This document shows, piece after piece, positions 45,942-55,297 of a DNA stretch of 64,000 nucleotides; position 1 is the first letter of the stretch, and the number at the start of each line of letters is the position of its first letter. The notes below the pieces were generated by a model. It did not search any database. It was not told where the DNA came from and saw nothing but the letters and a program-made list of their open reading frames with translations. The translations under genes were made by a program, and so were the position numbers. Origin of the DNA: Siphonodentalium dalli (taxonomy: Eukaryota > Mollusca > Scaphopoda > Gadilida > Siphonodentaliidae); assembly GCA_032622095.1 (NCBI GenBank), contig CP136066.1, positions 183,744,716 through 183,808,715 of the forward strand. Reading direction: 5' to 3'.

Positions 45942-46023
45942 TTCAAGACCTCCTGTCTGTACAAATTATTTGTGTTATTCACTTACACATTGCTTTTTAG
46001 ACTCTTATTTCTTTAGTACCGCA

Positions 46024-46349
46024 GGTAGTATAGAGGTAGATAGATTATTATGATTGAGAGAATATGGACGAAAGGATATCCACATATCACAGATTAGATA
46101 CACCCATACCTACTAGAGTTATAGCCCTTGGTGGACTTATAAAACTGTCCTGCATTATCCGGTATAAATGATTCTTGTCTGATTATGGTGATCTTTTGTG
46201 TAGTGAGGGAACAGCATGGGGTGAATCGTTGTCCACATATAAACATTGTACATGTATTGTGTTCTGAAAATCTTATTTATAACAGGTGGCTATGTTTTTA
46301 ATTCATATCGAAATACAATTTTGCCTGGGGCTAGCTCTGTCTAGACTAC
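46024..46349. other. MYO5 intron 1, nothing recognised
   Basis: No supported exon or repeat. Confidence 0.35.
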
Positions 46350-46749
46350 TTAACCCTTTACCCAACAAACCGACCAAAACCGGCCAAATAAAGCTTCAAC
46401 AGCCTAAAATATCTTCGGTCTGTCTCAATAGAACCATACAAATATGGATATCATTGGAACCGGCTCCTTGACCACATTGTGATAGTTACAGTTATGCCCT
46501 GTGCCAATGCATTCTCTTATATATGCGAGTCGACCATAGGTCGCCTCGCATATATAAGAGAATGCATTGGCCTAAAAAAAATCTTTTTTTAACACTTTTT
46601 ACCATTTTTTCTTACATTCTTTAACAATTTTATAATTTTTAATGTGTTAAGCCAATGCATTCTCTTATATATGCGAGGCGACCTATGGTCGACTCGCATA
46701 TATAAGAGAATGCATTGGCACAGGGCCCTTCTGTTGGGTAAAGGGTTAA
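46350..46749. mobile_element. TTAA-E element (400 bp), inverted relative to the 29.65-kb copy
   Basis: TTAA 46350-46353 and 46746-46749. Long left arm (CCCTTTACCCAACAAACCG ... cataactgtaactatc complement), two perfect H hairpins (46503-46571 and 46652-46720) and short right arm 'cagggcccttctgttgggta'. The same one-sided arm deletion as at 29650 shows that both come from one deleted master copy. Confidence 0.92.
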
Positions 46750-46854
46750 CTCCCAGTACTGATCTCAAATACTGTACTGCAAATAGCATCAAGATTAGTG
46801 ATGAACCGATTATTGGTGTTGACATTGGCAGCTTAACCAGTTCATTATGGGAGC

Positions 46855-47076
46855 CGCGCTGGTGCAGCATTAAATATCATGTGCCAGTGCATTCTCTTAC
46901 TTATGTGAGTCTCGCATATATAAGAGAATGCCTTGGCTTACAAGAAGGTAAATATTGTTAGGCCAATATATTCTCTTATATATGCGAGGCTCCCTATGGG
47001 AGACTCGCATATTTTAGAGAATGCATTTCACATGGTTTCGCAATATTTCTGGAAGCTCCAGAAATAGAAGGGTTAA
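46855..47076. mobile_element. TTAA-C element, left end missing
   Basis: 'gcgctggtgcagcattaaat', a short H hairpin (46885-46930), a full one (46960-47030), then 'aagctccagaaatagaaggg' and TTAA at 47073-47076. Confidence 0.8.
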
Positions 47077-47229
47077 TAGGTAATTAACATATGCAAAAAG
47101 TGACTTATTGCCTATTATTACAATGAAATATACGTATCTTGTTTTAGTATATTATCTCCCTTGTCTGCTCCAAGATTGCTTGAAATGCCTGTTATAATAT
47201 ATGTTACAAATATCTTTATACACCTATGA

Positions 47230-47540
47230 CTGAAGAAAATGGTGCGTATTAATGTACTGTATTACATGCATCCGGTCTGTCGGTCTGTCCTTTCGTCCAT
47301 CGGAGCAGGTATCTCAACCACATACTGTCGAATTGCAATGAAATTTGGTATGGATGTTGACCACTTTGAGGACATTTAGAGGAGTGTTCAATCATTTTCT
47401 TTGGGTTTTCCAGAGTAATATTTGTTATCTAGAAATATTTATTTTTGTGCCCGTCTGCCTCAGAGTATCTCAGCCATGGGTTATAGGGGATTTTGATGAC
47501 ATTTGTCATGTATGTAATGTAGCTACTTGAAGTAATGAGA
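47230..47540. repeat. Dispersed mollusc-type repeat with GTCTGTC tract
   Basis: 'ccggtctgtcggtctgtcct', then 'tatctcaaccacata', 'aattgcaatgaaatttggta', 'gttgaccactttgaggacat', and a second diverged unit with 'tatctcagccatggg' and 'ttttgatgacatttgtcatg'. Confidence 0.55.
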
Positions 47541-47569
47541 ATGCATCTGGTGCCAATGATTCGATCAGT

Positions 47570-47840
47570 CCTTCCCACAAGCCTTGAAATAGCTTGTCTG
47601 TCATTTTTCAGAATGAGGTCCCCAGAGTGTGAATTTAGTGATGCTACCCCGCATAGCGGGCTAGCATCACCAAATTCACCCTCTGGGGACCTCATTCTGC
47701 TTACACCTCAGCAGAATGAGGTTTCCAGGGAGTAAATTTGGTGATGCTAGCCCGCTATGCGGGGTAGAATCACTAAATTCACCCTCTGGGGACCTCATTC
47801 TGCAAATGACAGACACGCTATTTCAAGGCTTGCCTTCCCA
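47570..47840. mobile_element. HpB short-form element (255 bp) with perfect 8-bp duplication
   Basis: Element 47578-47832, flanked by CCTTCCCA on both sides (47570-47577, 47833-47840). The site atagN is C on the left and its complement G on the right. Confidence 0.95.
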
Positions 47841-47844
47841 GGAG

Positions 47845-48385
47845 ACTGGATCAATTGCTCTCCCACCCATATGCACTCACAAATTTTAGTTTACGGTGCT
47901 AAAATTAACTCACGTCCCTCTTATCAAAATGTTTATATGGTCACTGTAATCATTGAATTTCAATATTGAACTATTTGAAGGTATATTTAGAACCTTCCTA
48001 CAGTAATGCCCTAAGTAATCGACCTCTTAACCAAAGCAGAATTATGGGAAACTTTTCAGGATTTAGTCGGAAATATGGCTTGTTGTCATTCATCGGAAAG
48101 CTCTCGGGGAGAGCTTTCCGATGAATTGCAACAAGCCATATTTCCGACTAAATCCTGAAAAGTTACCCATAATTCTGCTTTGGTTAAGAGGTCGATTACT
48201 TAGGGCATTACTGTATCTCAGTTAAATTACAGTCATGTGAAAGTAACTGGACATTTGTCTATCCCACAATGACATTTTGTTTCAGAAAACCCCACAACTT
48301 ACGATTATATTATGGGAGCAATTACACTGAATTGCATTAGAAAATAAGTGCTCTTGCTGTGTTTTCATCGTGGGAAGGACTGATT
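47845..48385. repeat. Segmental duplicate of 39895-40305 (filled-site copy)
   Basis: See shared phrases at the partner locus. Here an HpA element interrupts the sequence between 'gaaccttcc' and 'tctcagttaaattac', which correspond to the continuous 'gatcttttccctgtctcaga' of the partner. Confidence 0.75.
47999..48215. mobile_element. HpA element, two-armed copy, GTAAT subtype
   Basis: Element 48001-48213, TA at both sides. Four substitutions relative to the common sequence (CCCTAAG, gacctctt, ccaaagc) all appear in complementary form in the other arm. Inserted in a duplicated segment whose sister copy is empty. Confidence 0.95.
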
Positions 48386-49088
48386 CGATACAATTTGAAT
48401 CAAGACAGCTGATTTTGAATCAAATAGATTCAAATGAAAGATTCCGAATCTCATCGAATACTAAAATCGTCATGGTTCTGTGACTTCTGCTTAGAGTATG
48501 CCCAGCCTAGGCAGTATGTGTCTAAATAAACCTTGTAAGCCTGTATTCTTTAATGCACGGTCTAGGATGGGGACATGTAATAAACACAGAACAACACATG
48601 GGTTTGTTGATACGGCACTTGCACCAATTGCGGAAGGATAGAACTCCAGGCTGTGCTCGCGTTCTAGCCTTCCACGCTAACACTCATGTTATATCAACAA
48701 ACTCGTGTCGTTCTGTGTACATATTGTATAATCAGTGATTGGATTCAGCATCATCCGATTACCTCATATGTACTATCATCAAATGGCAGATGGTAATTTT
48801 CCCATATCGGCTCTTTATTAAACGAGATGCCTGCAGAGAGAAATGAACATCGAATCCGGTACATGCTCTGTTGGAGATATCTAGAATGTTTTCATTTCCT
48901 CCCGAGTTACAAGAACCGACACTCGACCTGACCAGTAGTAGGCAATTGTCACGCTTCTATCGATCTCTCGCAGTTACGCCATTGATTTTTTTCCGCAAGC
49001 TTGTACATACTCTGTGATCATTTCATTCATAGTCTGTGATGATTGCCAGATAACGATAGAAATCAGAAGATTATCTATTATAAGTCGG
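48386..49088. other. MYO5 intron 1, nothing recognised
   Basis: At 48395-48470 there is a cluster of 'gaatcaaatagattcaaatg'-type words that might be a transposon end. No exon seen. Confidence 0.35.
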
Positions 49089-49089
49089 G

Positions 49090-49175
49090 AGAGATATGGC
49101 AAAGTGCAAGCAGCGTTAATTAGCTAATTGGTGGACCATGTCAAAGGTCTGGGTGCTCATGCTATCTATATAATA
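49090..49175. repeat. Direct repeat copy 1, homeodomain-site-like core
   Basis: 'gatatggcaaagtgca', 'taattagctaattg', 'tggaccatgtcaaagg' and 'gctcatgctatc' recur at 51322-51410 with about 85% identity. Origin and role are unknown. Confidence 0.7.
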
Positions 49176-49616
49176 GTGGTGTTGATGCTCTGGTCCATTC
49201 CTTCACAATATCAGCATATTATAAGGCAAAGCTTGATTGCACATTCATAAGCCTGATGTCAACTGTTTCTGTTAGTGGGTCCTGCTGATTTATGATGATA
49301 TTGGTGGGGTGCAAATCAATCCATTTCTTTACGAAATGGATTCTGCCATCAGTTATGAAAGTATATATTGGAATGGTCTATTTTTCGTCTCGAGGAATAT
49401 AACCAGACAATAGACATGCCAACAGATAATCTATATAAAAGAGTGGGATCTGTCCATCCGTATGTCTGTCTGTCCAGAATTTTCTCCCAGAATGCAAGTC
49501 CGATTTCTGGTGTGGTGACTCGGGGTACCCTGGCGGAGGTTAAAACGGCATTATTTTTTCAAAATTTTAATTAAAAAAAATATAATTAAATAAATATAAA
49601 ACAAAACAAATAAGCT

Positions 49617-49830
49617 CACTATGGGCCTATTTCGGCACCAGATGTACACTCTTTATATATGTGTTTTCAATGTGGCCCCGCCATCCAACTGAATAACTGG
49701 TTTAAGACCACTATGGGCCTATTTCGGCACCAGATGTACGCTCTGTATAAATGTGTTTTCGCTGTGGCCCGCACCATCCAACTGAATAACTGGTATACGT
49801 CCACTATGGGCTTATTCCAGAACCAAATAA
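49617..49830. repeat. Tandem repeat, about 92-bp unit, 2.3 copies
   Basis: 'cactatgggcctatttcggc', 'accagatgtac' and 'catccaactgaataactggt' recur at 49617, 49709 and 49802 (partial). Confidence 0.8.
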
Positions 49831-49879
49831 GTCCAATATGAACCAATATCAATACTTAGGTGCAATTTCAATCTATTTG

Positions 49880-51083
49880 CATAAGGCAGGGTTTCCGCCA
49901 GGCCGGCTGCGGGTCCGTCCCATGGACCCATTCCCCCCGTCGGTCGTTGCATGTAATCCCGCGCATACACAAATAAATGACGTTATTAAAAACTTATTCA
50001 GTCTTGTCTGTGTCGACAGGCTATACATCTACACTTATTTTCATTAATATTGACAAATGAAATCGACACAGTCCATCTCCCGAAAAAACAATAAGAATAG
50101 CACGCAAATACATTGGAGCAAAACATCAAAGGCGGCAAACATCAATGCCACTAGAATAAGCTGAGCAGGACTCCGTGCGGTATGCCGAATTGCTCGAGCT
50201 TCATGTGCGTCAGCTGCAGACTTATTTTGTCAGCAAATCGGTGCCATAAATGGGTCTGTTTTTTGACGTCGCGTTCAGTTCAGCGCAAACTAACCATGAG
50301 TCATAAAAAGGATATTTATAACAGGAAGATAGAAGATACGGTCAATAATAGTTTCGTTGTCCCGCCTGGGTCCCCAAGCACAATCAACGACGCACATGTT
50401 CATATTTCCCGCCAAAACTCAATTATATTTTATAACACGTTGGATAAAACTCTGTTCTGTAGCTGCGGTCGTCAGTTGTTCGACTAATACAGACTATTGA
50501 ACAAGCTACGCGTTCCGAGTGAAAGATTTTGCTATCATTCGTATTTCGCCGCTATGAATATCTCCTGCAGACAAACCTTGCAGTATGATGTCACAGCACA
50601 CAAATAGTTTTACGATTGACAGAATATATCATTTCAGTTTAATTGTCAAGGAAGCTACTTGAAATTCTAGGAAATACTGTATTCAATTTTCATTGCCATG
50701 TATTATTGGTCAATGCATGATGCTTTTTAGTGTTTAGATTCAGTATACCTGTCGGAATCTTATTGTAAGTTTAATATAAATTTGTAAACATTAACTCGTA
50801 GCTTGTTCATTTATATAGTCTTACGTGCGTAATTACATGATTAATTATCTAGATACCATCAACAGAATTAATGCACCCACGGAAATGATCGACTTGCGTA
50901 ATATACGTAACTTTGGATTGTTTTGTGGGACACTCAGGTGCAAGGAAATGGCTACTTTTCAGTATCAAATAAAAACTTTTTCGCCCGACGGGACGAACCA
51001 TGGTCGTCCCAACGCGTTATGTGTTTCCCCAATACGGACTCATTAATTTTTCCCTGGCGGAAACCCTGCATAAGGATATATTG
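49880..51083. mobile_element. hAT-like element (about 1.2 kb)
   Basis: Ends CAGGGTTTCCGCCAGG (49887) and CCTGGCGGAAACCCTG (to about 51070), directly flanked on each side by CATAAGG (7 bp; hAT normally gives 8). Inside, a shorter inverted pair 'gaacaagctacg' and 'cgtagcttgttc' encloses 50494-50808. A 101-codon + strand frame at 50182 has two CxC/CxxC-like pairs but no recognised domain, so non-autonomous status is likely. Confidence 0.8.
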
Positions 51084-51321
51084 AAGTACCGGTAGTATAA
51101 TTAGTATTATTTATATGTACATAAGAGTAGGGTTTGTTCAATAAGCAGCTGTTTGTTGAACTTATTATTTGAATATTTCCTAAGGGAACTACTTGTCAAA
51201 ATTAGTATTTAGTAAGGAAAGTGTTAAAGATGTAAAATTATTTATCTAAAATCGTCACGATTGTGTTCTTTGGCAAATACCAAAGATTTTATGAAAGGCC
51301 ATAGAGAATGGGAGATGATCA

Positions 51322-51410
51322 GGGACAGATATGGCAAAGTGCATTAGCAGCATTAATTAGCTAATTGATGGACCATGTCAAAGGCCACCCTGCTCATGCT
51401 ATCCAAGTAA
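51322..51410. repeat. Direct repeat copy 2 (partner of 49090-49175)
   Basis: 'cagatatggcaaagtgcatt', 'taattagctaattgatggac' and 'gctcatgctatcc'. Together the two copies bracket the interrupted TTAA-F element. Confidence 0.7.
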
Positions 51411-51662
51411 TAATGTTATTTAGGCTTTCATTAATGAGTTATTATTCTCAGGCAAGTGATTGAGCTTATTCAGCCTTATTTTCCCTGTGGTCCTGTGTTG
51501 TTGCATCGGTTTCAATTTTGCCAGTCTCTTACACATTGTAAATTTATATATAGGATACTTCGCCAACTTCATTATGTTGAAGTCTCTTGTGAATAGATTG
51601 AGTAGATCCACCATCTTAATTAATTTGTCCAGGAATTTGTTCCGAATCGGTGACTTCTTCAT

Positions 51663-51736
51663 TTCGGACTAAATCCTGAAAATTTTCCCATAATTCTGCT
51701 GTGGTTAAAGGATCATATACTTCGGGCATTACTGTA
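51663..51736. mobile_element. HpA remnant, right arm only
   Basis: 'cggactaaatcctgaaaatt' through 'cttcgggcattactg', followed by TA. Confidence 0.85.
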
Positions 51737-51828
51737 CCTTGAAAATGTCAACAATAAACCTGGAGATCTTTATAATTCATAAGGATGCAATTGATCTGAG
51801 TTCCTGTCTTTGTCACAATTCCAAGTCT

Positions 51829-51868
51829 GCTTTGTGGATCCGAGACCCAGACCTTGTGTGGCTGGCTA
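51829..51868 (+). pseudogene. Decayed copy 1 of MYO5 exon 2
   Basis: 'tttgtggatccgagacccag' and 'accttgtgtggctggct' read LWIRDPDLVWLA, close to RIWIPDSDLVWRA of the intact exon. The remainder of the exon is absent, and the preceding acceptor is poor (ttccaag). Confidence 0.65.
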
Positions 51869-51943
51869 TACTGACATTGCTGCCTTTATCATTATTCTAG
51901 AAGCTTTCTGCTGTTTTCATCATTGCCGTTGTTGATTTTACAG

Positions 51944-51984
51944 GGGCTCACATATAGATCCCCGACCTCGACCTCATGTGACGT
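51944..51984 (+). pseudogene. Decayed copy 2 of MYO5 exon 2
   Basis: Preceded by an acceptor context like that of the real exon ('ttgttgattttacag'), then 'gggctcacatatagatcccc' and 'gacctcgacctcatgtgacg'. The tryptophan codons have become stops (tag, tga). Confidence 0.7.
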
Positions 51985-51995
51985 AAATTCTGGAT

Positions 51996-52395
51996 ATACC
52001 ATAGTGTGTCTGACTTTTGTAGAATTAGGTCCCCTGAGGGTGAATTTAGTTATGCTATCCCGTACAGTGGGCTAGCATCACCAAATTCACACTCAGGGAG
52101 ATATCATTCTGTTTAGGCCTCATCTTCTGGGAATTATCTATAGTCTCAAATTAAGTTTGCTTTTAGTTACTTTCACTTTCTGTTCAGTTTCTATATCCCC
52201 TAATTTTCAGAAATTGCATAATCAAGGTGACTAATAGGTGAACATCACCAATTTCAACCGTTGAGGCTTAAGCAGAATGAGGTCCCCAGAGGGTGAATTT
52301 GGTGATGCTAGCCCATGCTGTGTGGGATAGCATCACTAAATTCACCCTCTGGTGATCTCATTCTAAAAATGACAGACACACTATTTCCAGGCTTG
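51996..52395. mobile_element. HpB element, near full length, inside the exon-2 copy cluster
   Basis: Left cassette about 52020-52110, core with 'tttctatatcccctaatttt', right cassette about 52273-52365, terminus 'tatttccaggcttg'. It separates decayed exon copies 2 and 3. Confidence 0.85.
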
Positions 52396-52400
52396 CAAGT

Positions 52401-52438
52401 TGCTCGATCCCCGAATCTGACCTTGTGTGACGGGTGGC
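52401..52438 (+). pseudogene. Decayed copy 3 of MYO5 exon 2
   Basis: 'tgctcgatccccgaatctga' and 'ccttgtgtgacgggtgg' match the intact exon 91 bp further on. The codon for the second tryptophan is tga. It is followed by 'aagctttccacag...', as copy 1 is followed by 'aagctttctgctg...'. Confidence 0.75.
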
Positions 52439-52482
52439 CAAGCTTTCCACAGTTTTTACCATTACCTTTGTTGTTATTACAG

Positions 52483-52590
52483 GGGGCTCGGATATGGATC
52501 CCCGACTCGGACCTTGTGTGGCGGGCGGCGGAGCTGCTGGAGGATTACAAAGGACAAGCTAAAGTACAGATTCAGTATGAGGAGGGAGAG
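52483..52590 (+). CDS. MYO5: Myosin V exon 2 (start of the motor's SH3-like subdomain)
   Basis: A 36-codon exon between a pyrimidine-rich acceptor (ttgttgttattacag, AG at 52481-52482) and a consensus donor GAG|GTGAGG at 52591; both borders are phase 0. It encodes GARIWIPDSDLVWRAAELL, then EDYKGQAKVQIQYEEGE. The pattern RVWIPDPxxVWxSAELLxDYKxGxK is the hallmark of the N terminus of class V myosins (FARVWIPDP in human MYO5A). It begins the SH3-like subdomain that precedes the ATP-binding motor core. No later motor exon was found up to the right edge, so intron 2 is at least 11 kb. Confidence 0.92.
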
Positions 52591-52825
52591 GTGAGGCTAT
52601 TCAATCATTCGGTGTTAGAATATCTATATAAAATATTCAAACTTCAGCCCAGTTTGGTATGAAGAGGTATTGGTGAGGACATTCAATTATTCAGTGTACA
52701 CAGTATCTATGTAGATCTATTCAAAGGTTATTCCCTAGTGTTATATAGCAGATTTTCAAGCAATTACGGCTGATTATGAATTCATTTCTATGCACTTGCA
52801 CATGCATGATACACAAATAGTGTTG

Positions 52826-53042
52826 TACAGTAATGCTCTAATTAATCGACCTCTTAACCAAAGCAGAATTATGGGTAACTTTTCAGGATTTAGTCGGAAA
52901 TATGGCTTGTTGCCATTCATCAGAAAGCTCTCGGGGAGAGCTTTCCGATGAATGGCAACAAGCCATATTTCCGACTAAATCCTGAAAAGTTACCCATAAT
53001 TCTGCTTTGGTTAAGAGGTCGATTAATTAGAGCATTACTGTA
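52826..53042. mobile_element. HpA element, two-armed copy
   Basis: Element 52828-53040 between TA. Shared arm variants: GCTCTAA/TTAGAGC, gacctctt/aagaggtc, ccaaagc/gctttgg; diagnostic pair T/A. Confidence 0.94.
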
Positions 53043-53279
53043 TGTATCTTGACTGAAAGGAGTATGAGCAAAGATTATTTGTCATCTCAAGCTTACAATT
53101 GAATTATGCATAACTTTTCAAATTATTTTGCTACCTATTTGTATTCAACACAAGTTAGTGACACATATCTCTATCTCCAGGATTATATGAATATGTAGGT
53201 GGTAGGCTTTAGGTTTCAAATCCTTGGAGATGGAGCACTGATACTGATACAAATTAGCAAGATTTCATCTTGATAACCA

Positions 53280-53476
53280 TACAGTAATGCCCTAAATAAT
53301 CGACTCCTTAACTACAGTAGAATTATAGGTAACTTTTCAGCATTTAGTCGGAAATATGGCTTGTTGCCATTCATCCCGATGAATCAATGGCAACAAGCCA
53401 TATTTCCGACTAAATCCTGAAAAGTTACCCATAATTCTGCTGTGGTTAAGGAGTCAATTATTTAGAGCATTACTTT
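53280..53476. mobile_element. HpA element, tip rearranged
   Basis: Element 53282-53474. The hairpin tip is replaced by 'cattcatcccgatgaatcaa'. Diagnostic pair A/T matched, though the arms differ at several other sites. Confidence 0.88.
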
Positions 53477-53500
53477 ACTCTATCCTTCTACTGTCTGAAT

Positions 53501-53746
53501 TTAACCCTTTCATGACTGGAGCTGCTTGAAATTTTATGAAAACCCTGTGGCAATGCATTCTCTTATATATGTGAGTCTCCCATAGGAAGCCTTGCATATA
53601 TAAGAGAATACACTGACCTAACAATATTTACTGTGACCTTGTAAGCCAGTGCATTCTCTTATATATGCGAGGCTCCCTATGGGAGACTCACATATATAAG
53701 AGATTGCCCAGGCACGTACAGTGCAGCTCCCGTCATGAAAGGTTAA
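53501..53746. mobile_element. TTAA-C element, complete copy
   Basis: TTAA 53501-53504 and 53743-53746; ends CCCTTTCATGACTGG and GTCATGAAAGG. H hairpins at 53552-53615 and 53648-53710. Confidence 0.9.
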
Positions 53747-53839
53747 TTAACCCATGATTCCTCATCTAATTTGGAATTCTCCCGGACTTTGTATGTTCTG
53801 CTGAATGAACTGTTCACCTTTACTTGTATCTAACTTCAG

Positions 53840-53851
53840 GATGACTGGCAA
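53840..53851 (+). CDS. Possible 12-nt microexon (DDWQ) in MYO5 intron 2
   Basis: 'cacctttacttgtatctaacttcag' style acceptor (long pyrimidine-rich run) is followed after 12 nt by a strong donor GTAAGT. The insert would be phase 0 and in frame (Asp-Asp-Trp-Gln) after exon 2. Nothing in known class V myosins identifies it; chance pairing of splice signals is quite possible. Confidence 0.2.
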
Positions 53852-53894
53852 GTAAGTTTCAATACTCTGCATGATCTCTTCAGTGCATTAATCT

Positions 53895-54440
53895 GCATGT
53901 TACAGTTTACAGTTTATCGTTATTGCGAAATAAAAGTAAAAAATTGCAAAAAAGCTAATTCAACAACAGAAACATCAGAACAGGGGTGCACTATAACATT
54001 ATTATGCATGATATATGTTAAATGCATGAATCTGCATGCCACAGTTTCTCTAAGAACAAAAAGGTTGAGAGCATGTTTGGTGAGAAAATGAATGTAGACG
54101 ATCTTTGACAATGCATGAATATCTTAGCATGCTTTTTTTTTCTCTCTTTGATAATATTTATAAAAAAAAACGAGTAAACAAACAAAAATGGTCATAAGAA
54201 GAGTTGGTGAGAAAGTTGTTACGCATGATATATGTTCAATTCATGAATACCTTTGCATGCTACGGTTTCTCTCTATCCACTATGCAAAAATGAAGATAAA
54301 ATGGAAACTATAAAACAAAAAATTTTGAAAAAAGGGGTGGATGAGAACATTTCTGTGCATGCTGTTTGTTTAATGCATGAACCTAGCATGTCACAGTTCC
54401 AATAACAACTAAATAATAAAAACGATTGCATGCATGAATC
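53895..54440. repeat. Diverged tandem repeat, about 4 units of 110-140 bp
   Basis: Units share 'tgcatgatatatgttaaatg', 'catgaatctgcatgccac' and 'agtttctctaagaacaaa', ending in A-rich 'aaaatggaaactataaaac'. Old, with much divergence. Confidence 0.6.
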
Positions 54441-54448
54441 ACCCATAA

Positions 54449-54895
54449 CAAACTTGGAAATAGTGTTTCTGACATTTGCAGAATTAGGTCCCCAGAGGGT
54501 GAATTTAGTGACGCTATCCCGCACAGCAGGCTAGCATCACCATATTCACTCTTTAGGGCGCCTCATTCTGCTTAGGCCTCAACTGCTATGGGAAACTTAG
54601 GAACTGTTTGAAGTTCCCCAGTTGAAATTGGTGATGTTCACCCATTAGTCACCTCGATTATGCAATTTATCTTCTGCAAATTAGGGGATATAGAAACTAA
54701 ACAGAAGGGGGAAAAGTAACTAAAAACAATGTTAATTTGAGACTATAGATAATACCCAGAAGTTGAGATCTAAATAGAATGAGGTCCCAAGAGGGTGAAT
54801 TTGGTGATGCTAGCTCACTGTGTGAGATAGCACCACTAAATTCACCCTCTGGGGACCTAATTCTGCAAATGTCAGACACACTATATCCAGGCTTG
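54449..54895. mobile_element. HpB element, full length (about 447 bp)
   Basis: Termini 'caaacttggaaatag' and 'ctatatccaggcttg'; left cassette about 54480-54570; core 'gaagttccccagttgaaatt' to 'gttaatttgagactatagat'; right cassette about 54776-54866. Target duplication not readable. Confidence 0.88.
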
Positions 54896-55297
54896 ATTAT
54901 ATCTGGTGACAGCATGAATCCCCTAAGTATGTCTGTGCATATGCACCAATACACCACAAACAGATGGATGTTATTCATTGTTTATCTTCCATTTGGTATT
55001 TGACGTTTTTCACAATCTTCTGAAATGTTTGAAATATATGTGAATGTCAATGCAAAATACTGTGATCTATTTGTAGAAAGCACCAAGGTCATATTATGTA
55101 TTATTCCTATATATGCCTCCTAACTATTAGTTTTTAAAATGGGTGGTTATCTCATTGTCAAAATTACCCATGAAAATGTCAGCAGATACTTCACAGGGTA
55201 GTATGGAATAGTTCAAGATAATAGTAGATAAATAATTTATTTATTACATGATCCTACCCTTATTCCATTCAATAAACCCATTCTATAAATTGTGATA
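54896..55297. other. MYO5 intron 2, nothing recognised
   Basis: No supported exon. Confidence 0.35.

Larger units (their letters stand above)
45478..46023. repeat. Direct duplication of an 88-bp segment flanking two HpA copies
   Basis: 'tattcaagacctcctgtctg' through 'tttagtacc' at 45478-45560 recurs at 45940-46020 with few differences (period about 463 bp). Between the copies are two HpA elements and a 50-bp piece copied from the 40.24-40.31 kb locus. Confidence 0.85.
49317..51227. mobile_element. TTAA-F element interrupted by later insertions
   Basis: Left part 49317-49402 ('ccatttctttacgaaatgga', 'agttatgaaagtatatattg') and right part 51128-51227 ('gttgaacttattatttgaat', 'aactacttgtcaaaattagt', 'gtgttaa') match the two ends of the F family. 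A tandem repeat, a hAT element and other DNA lie between. Confidence 0.55.

Noticed and set aside
10090-46720. Recurrent peptide-like frames (for example CILLYMRGDLWSTRIYKRMH) at many loci
   Set aside because: They are translations of the H hairpin in one frame. They occur on both strands wherever H occurs and have no gene structure.
29650-46749. Circular RNA of MYO5 exon 1b driven by the inverted TTAA-E pair
   Set aside because: Exon 1b appears to be a first exon without a 3' splice site upstream, so back-splicing would have no acceptor.
50182-50487. 101-codon frame inside the 49.9-kb hAT element as a transposase
   Set aside because: Too short, with no hAT dimerisation or catalytic motif recognisable. 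At most a remnant.
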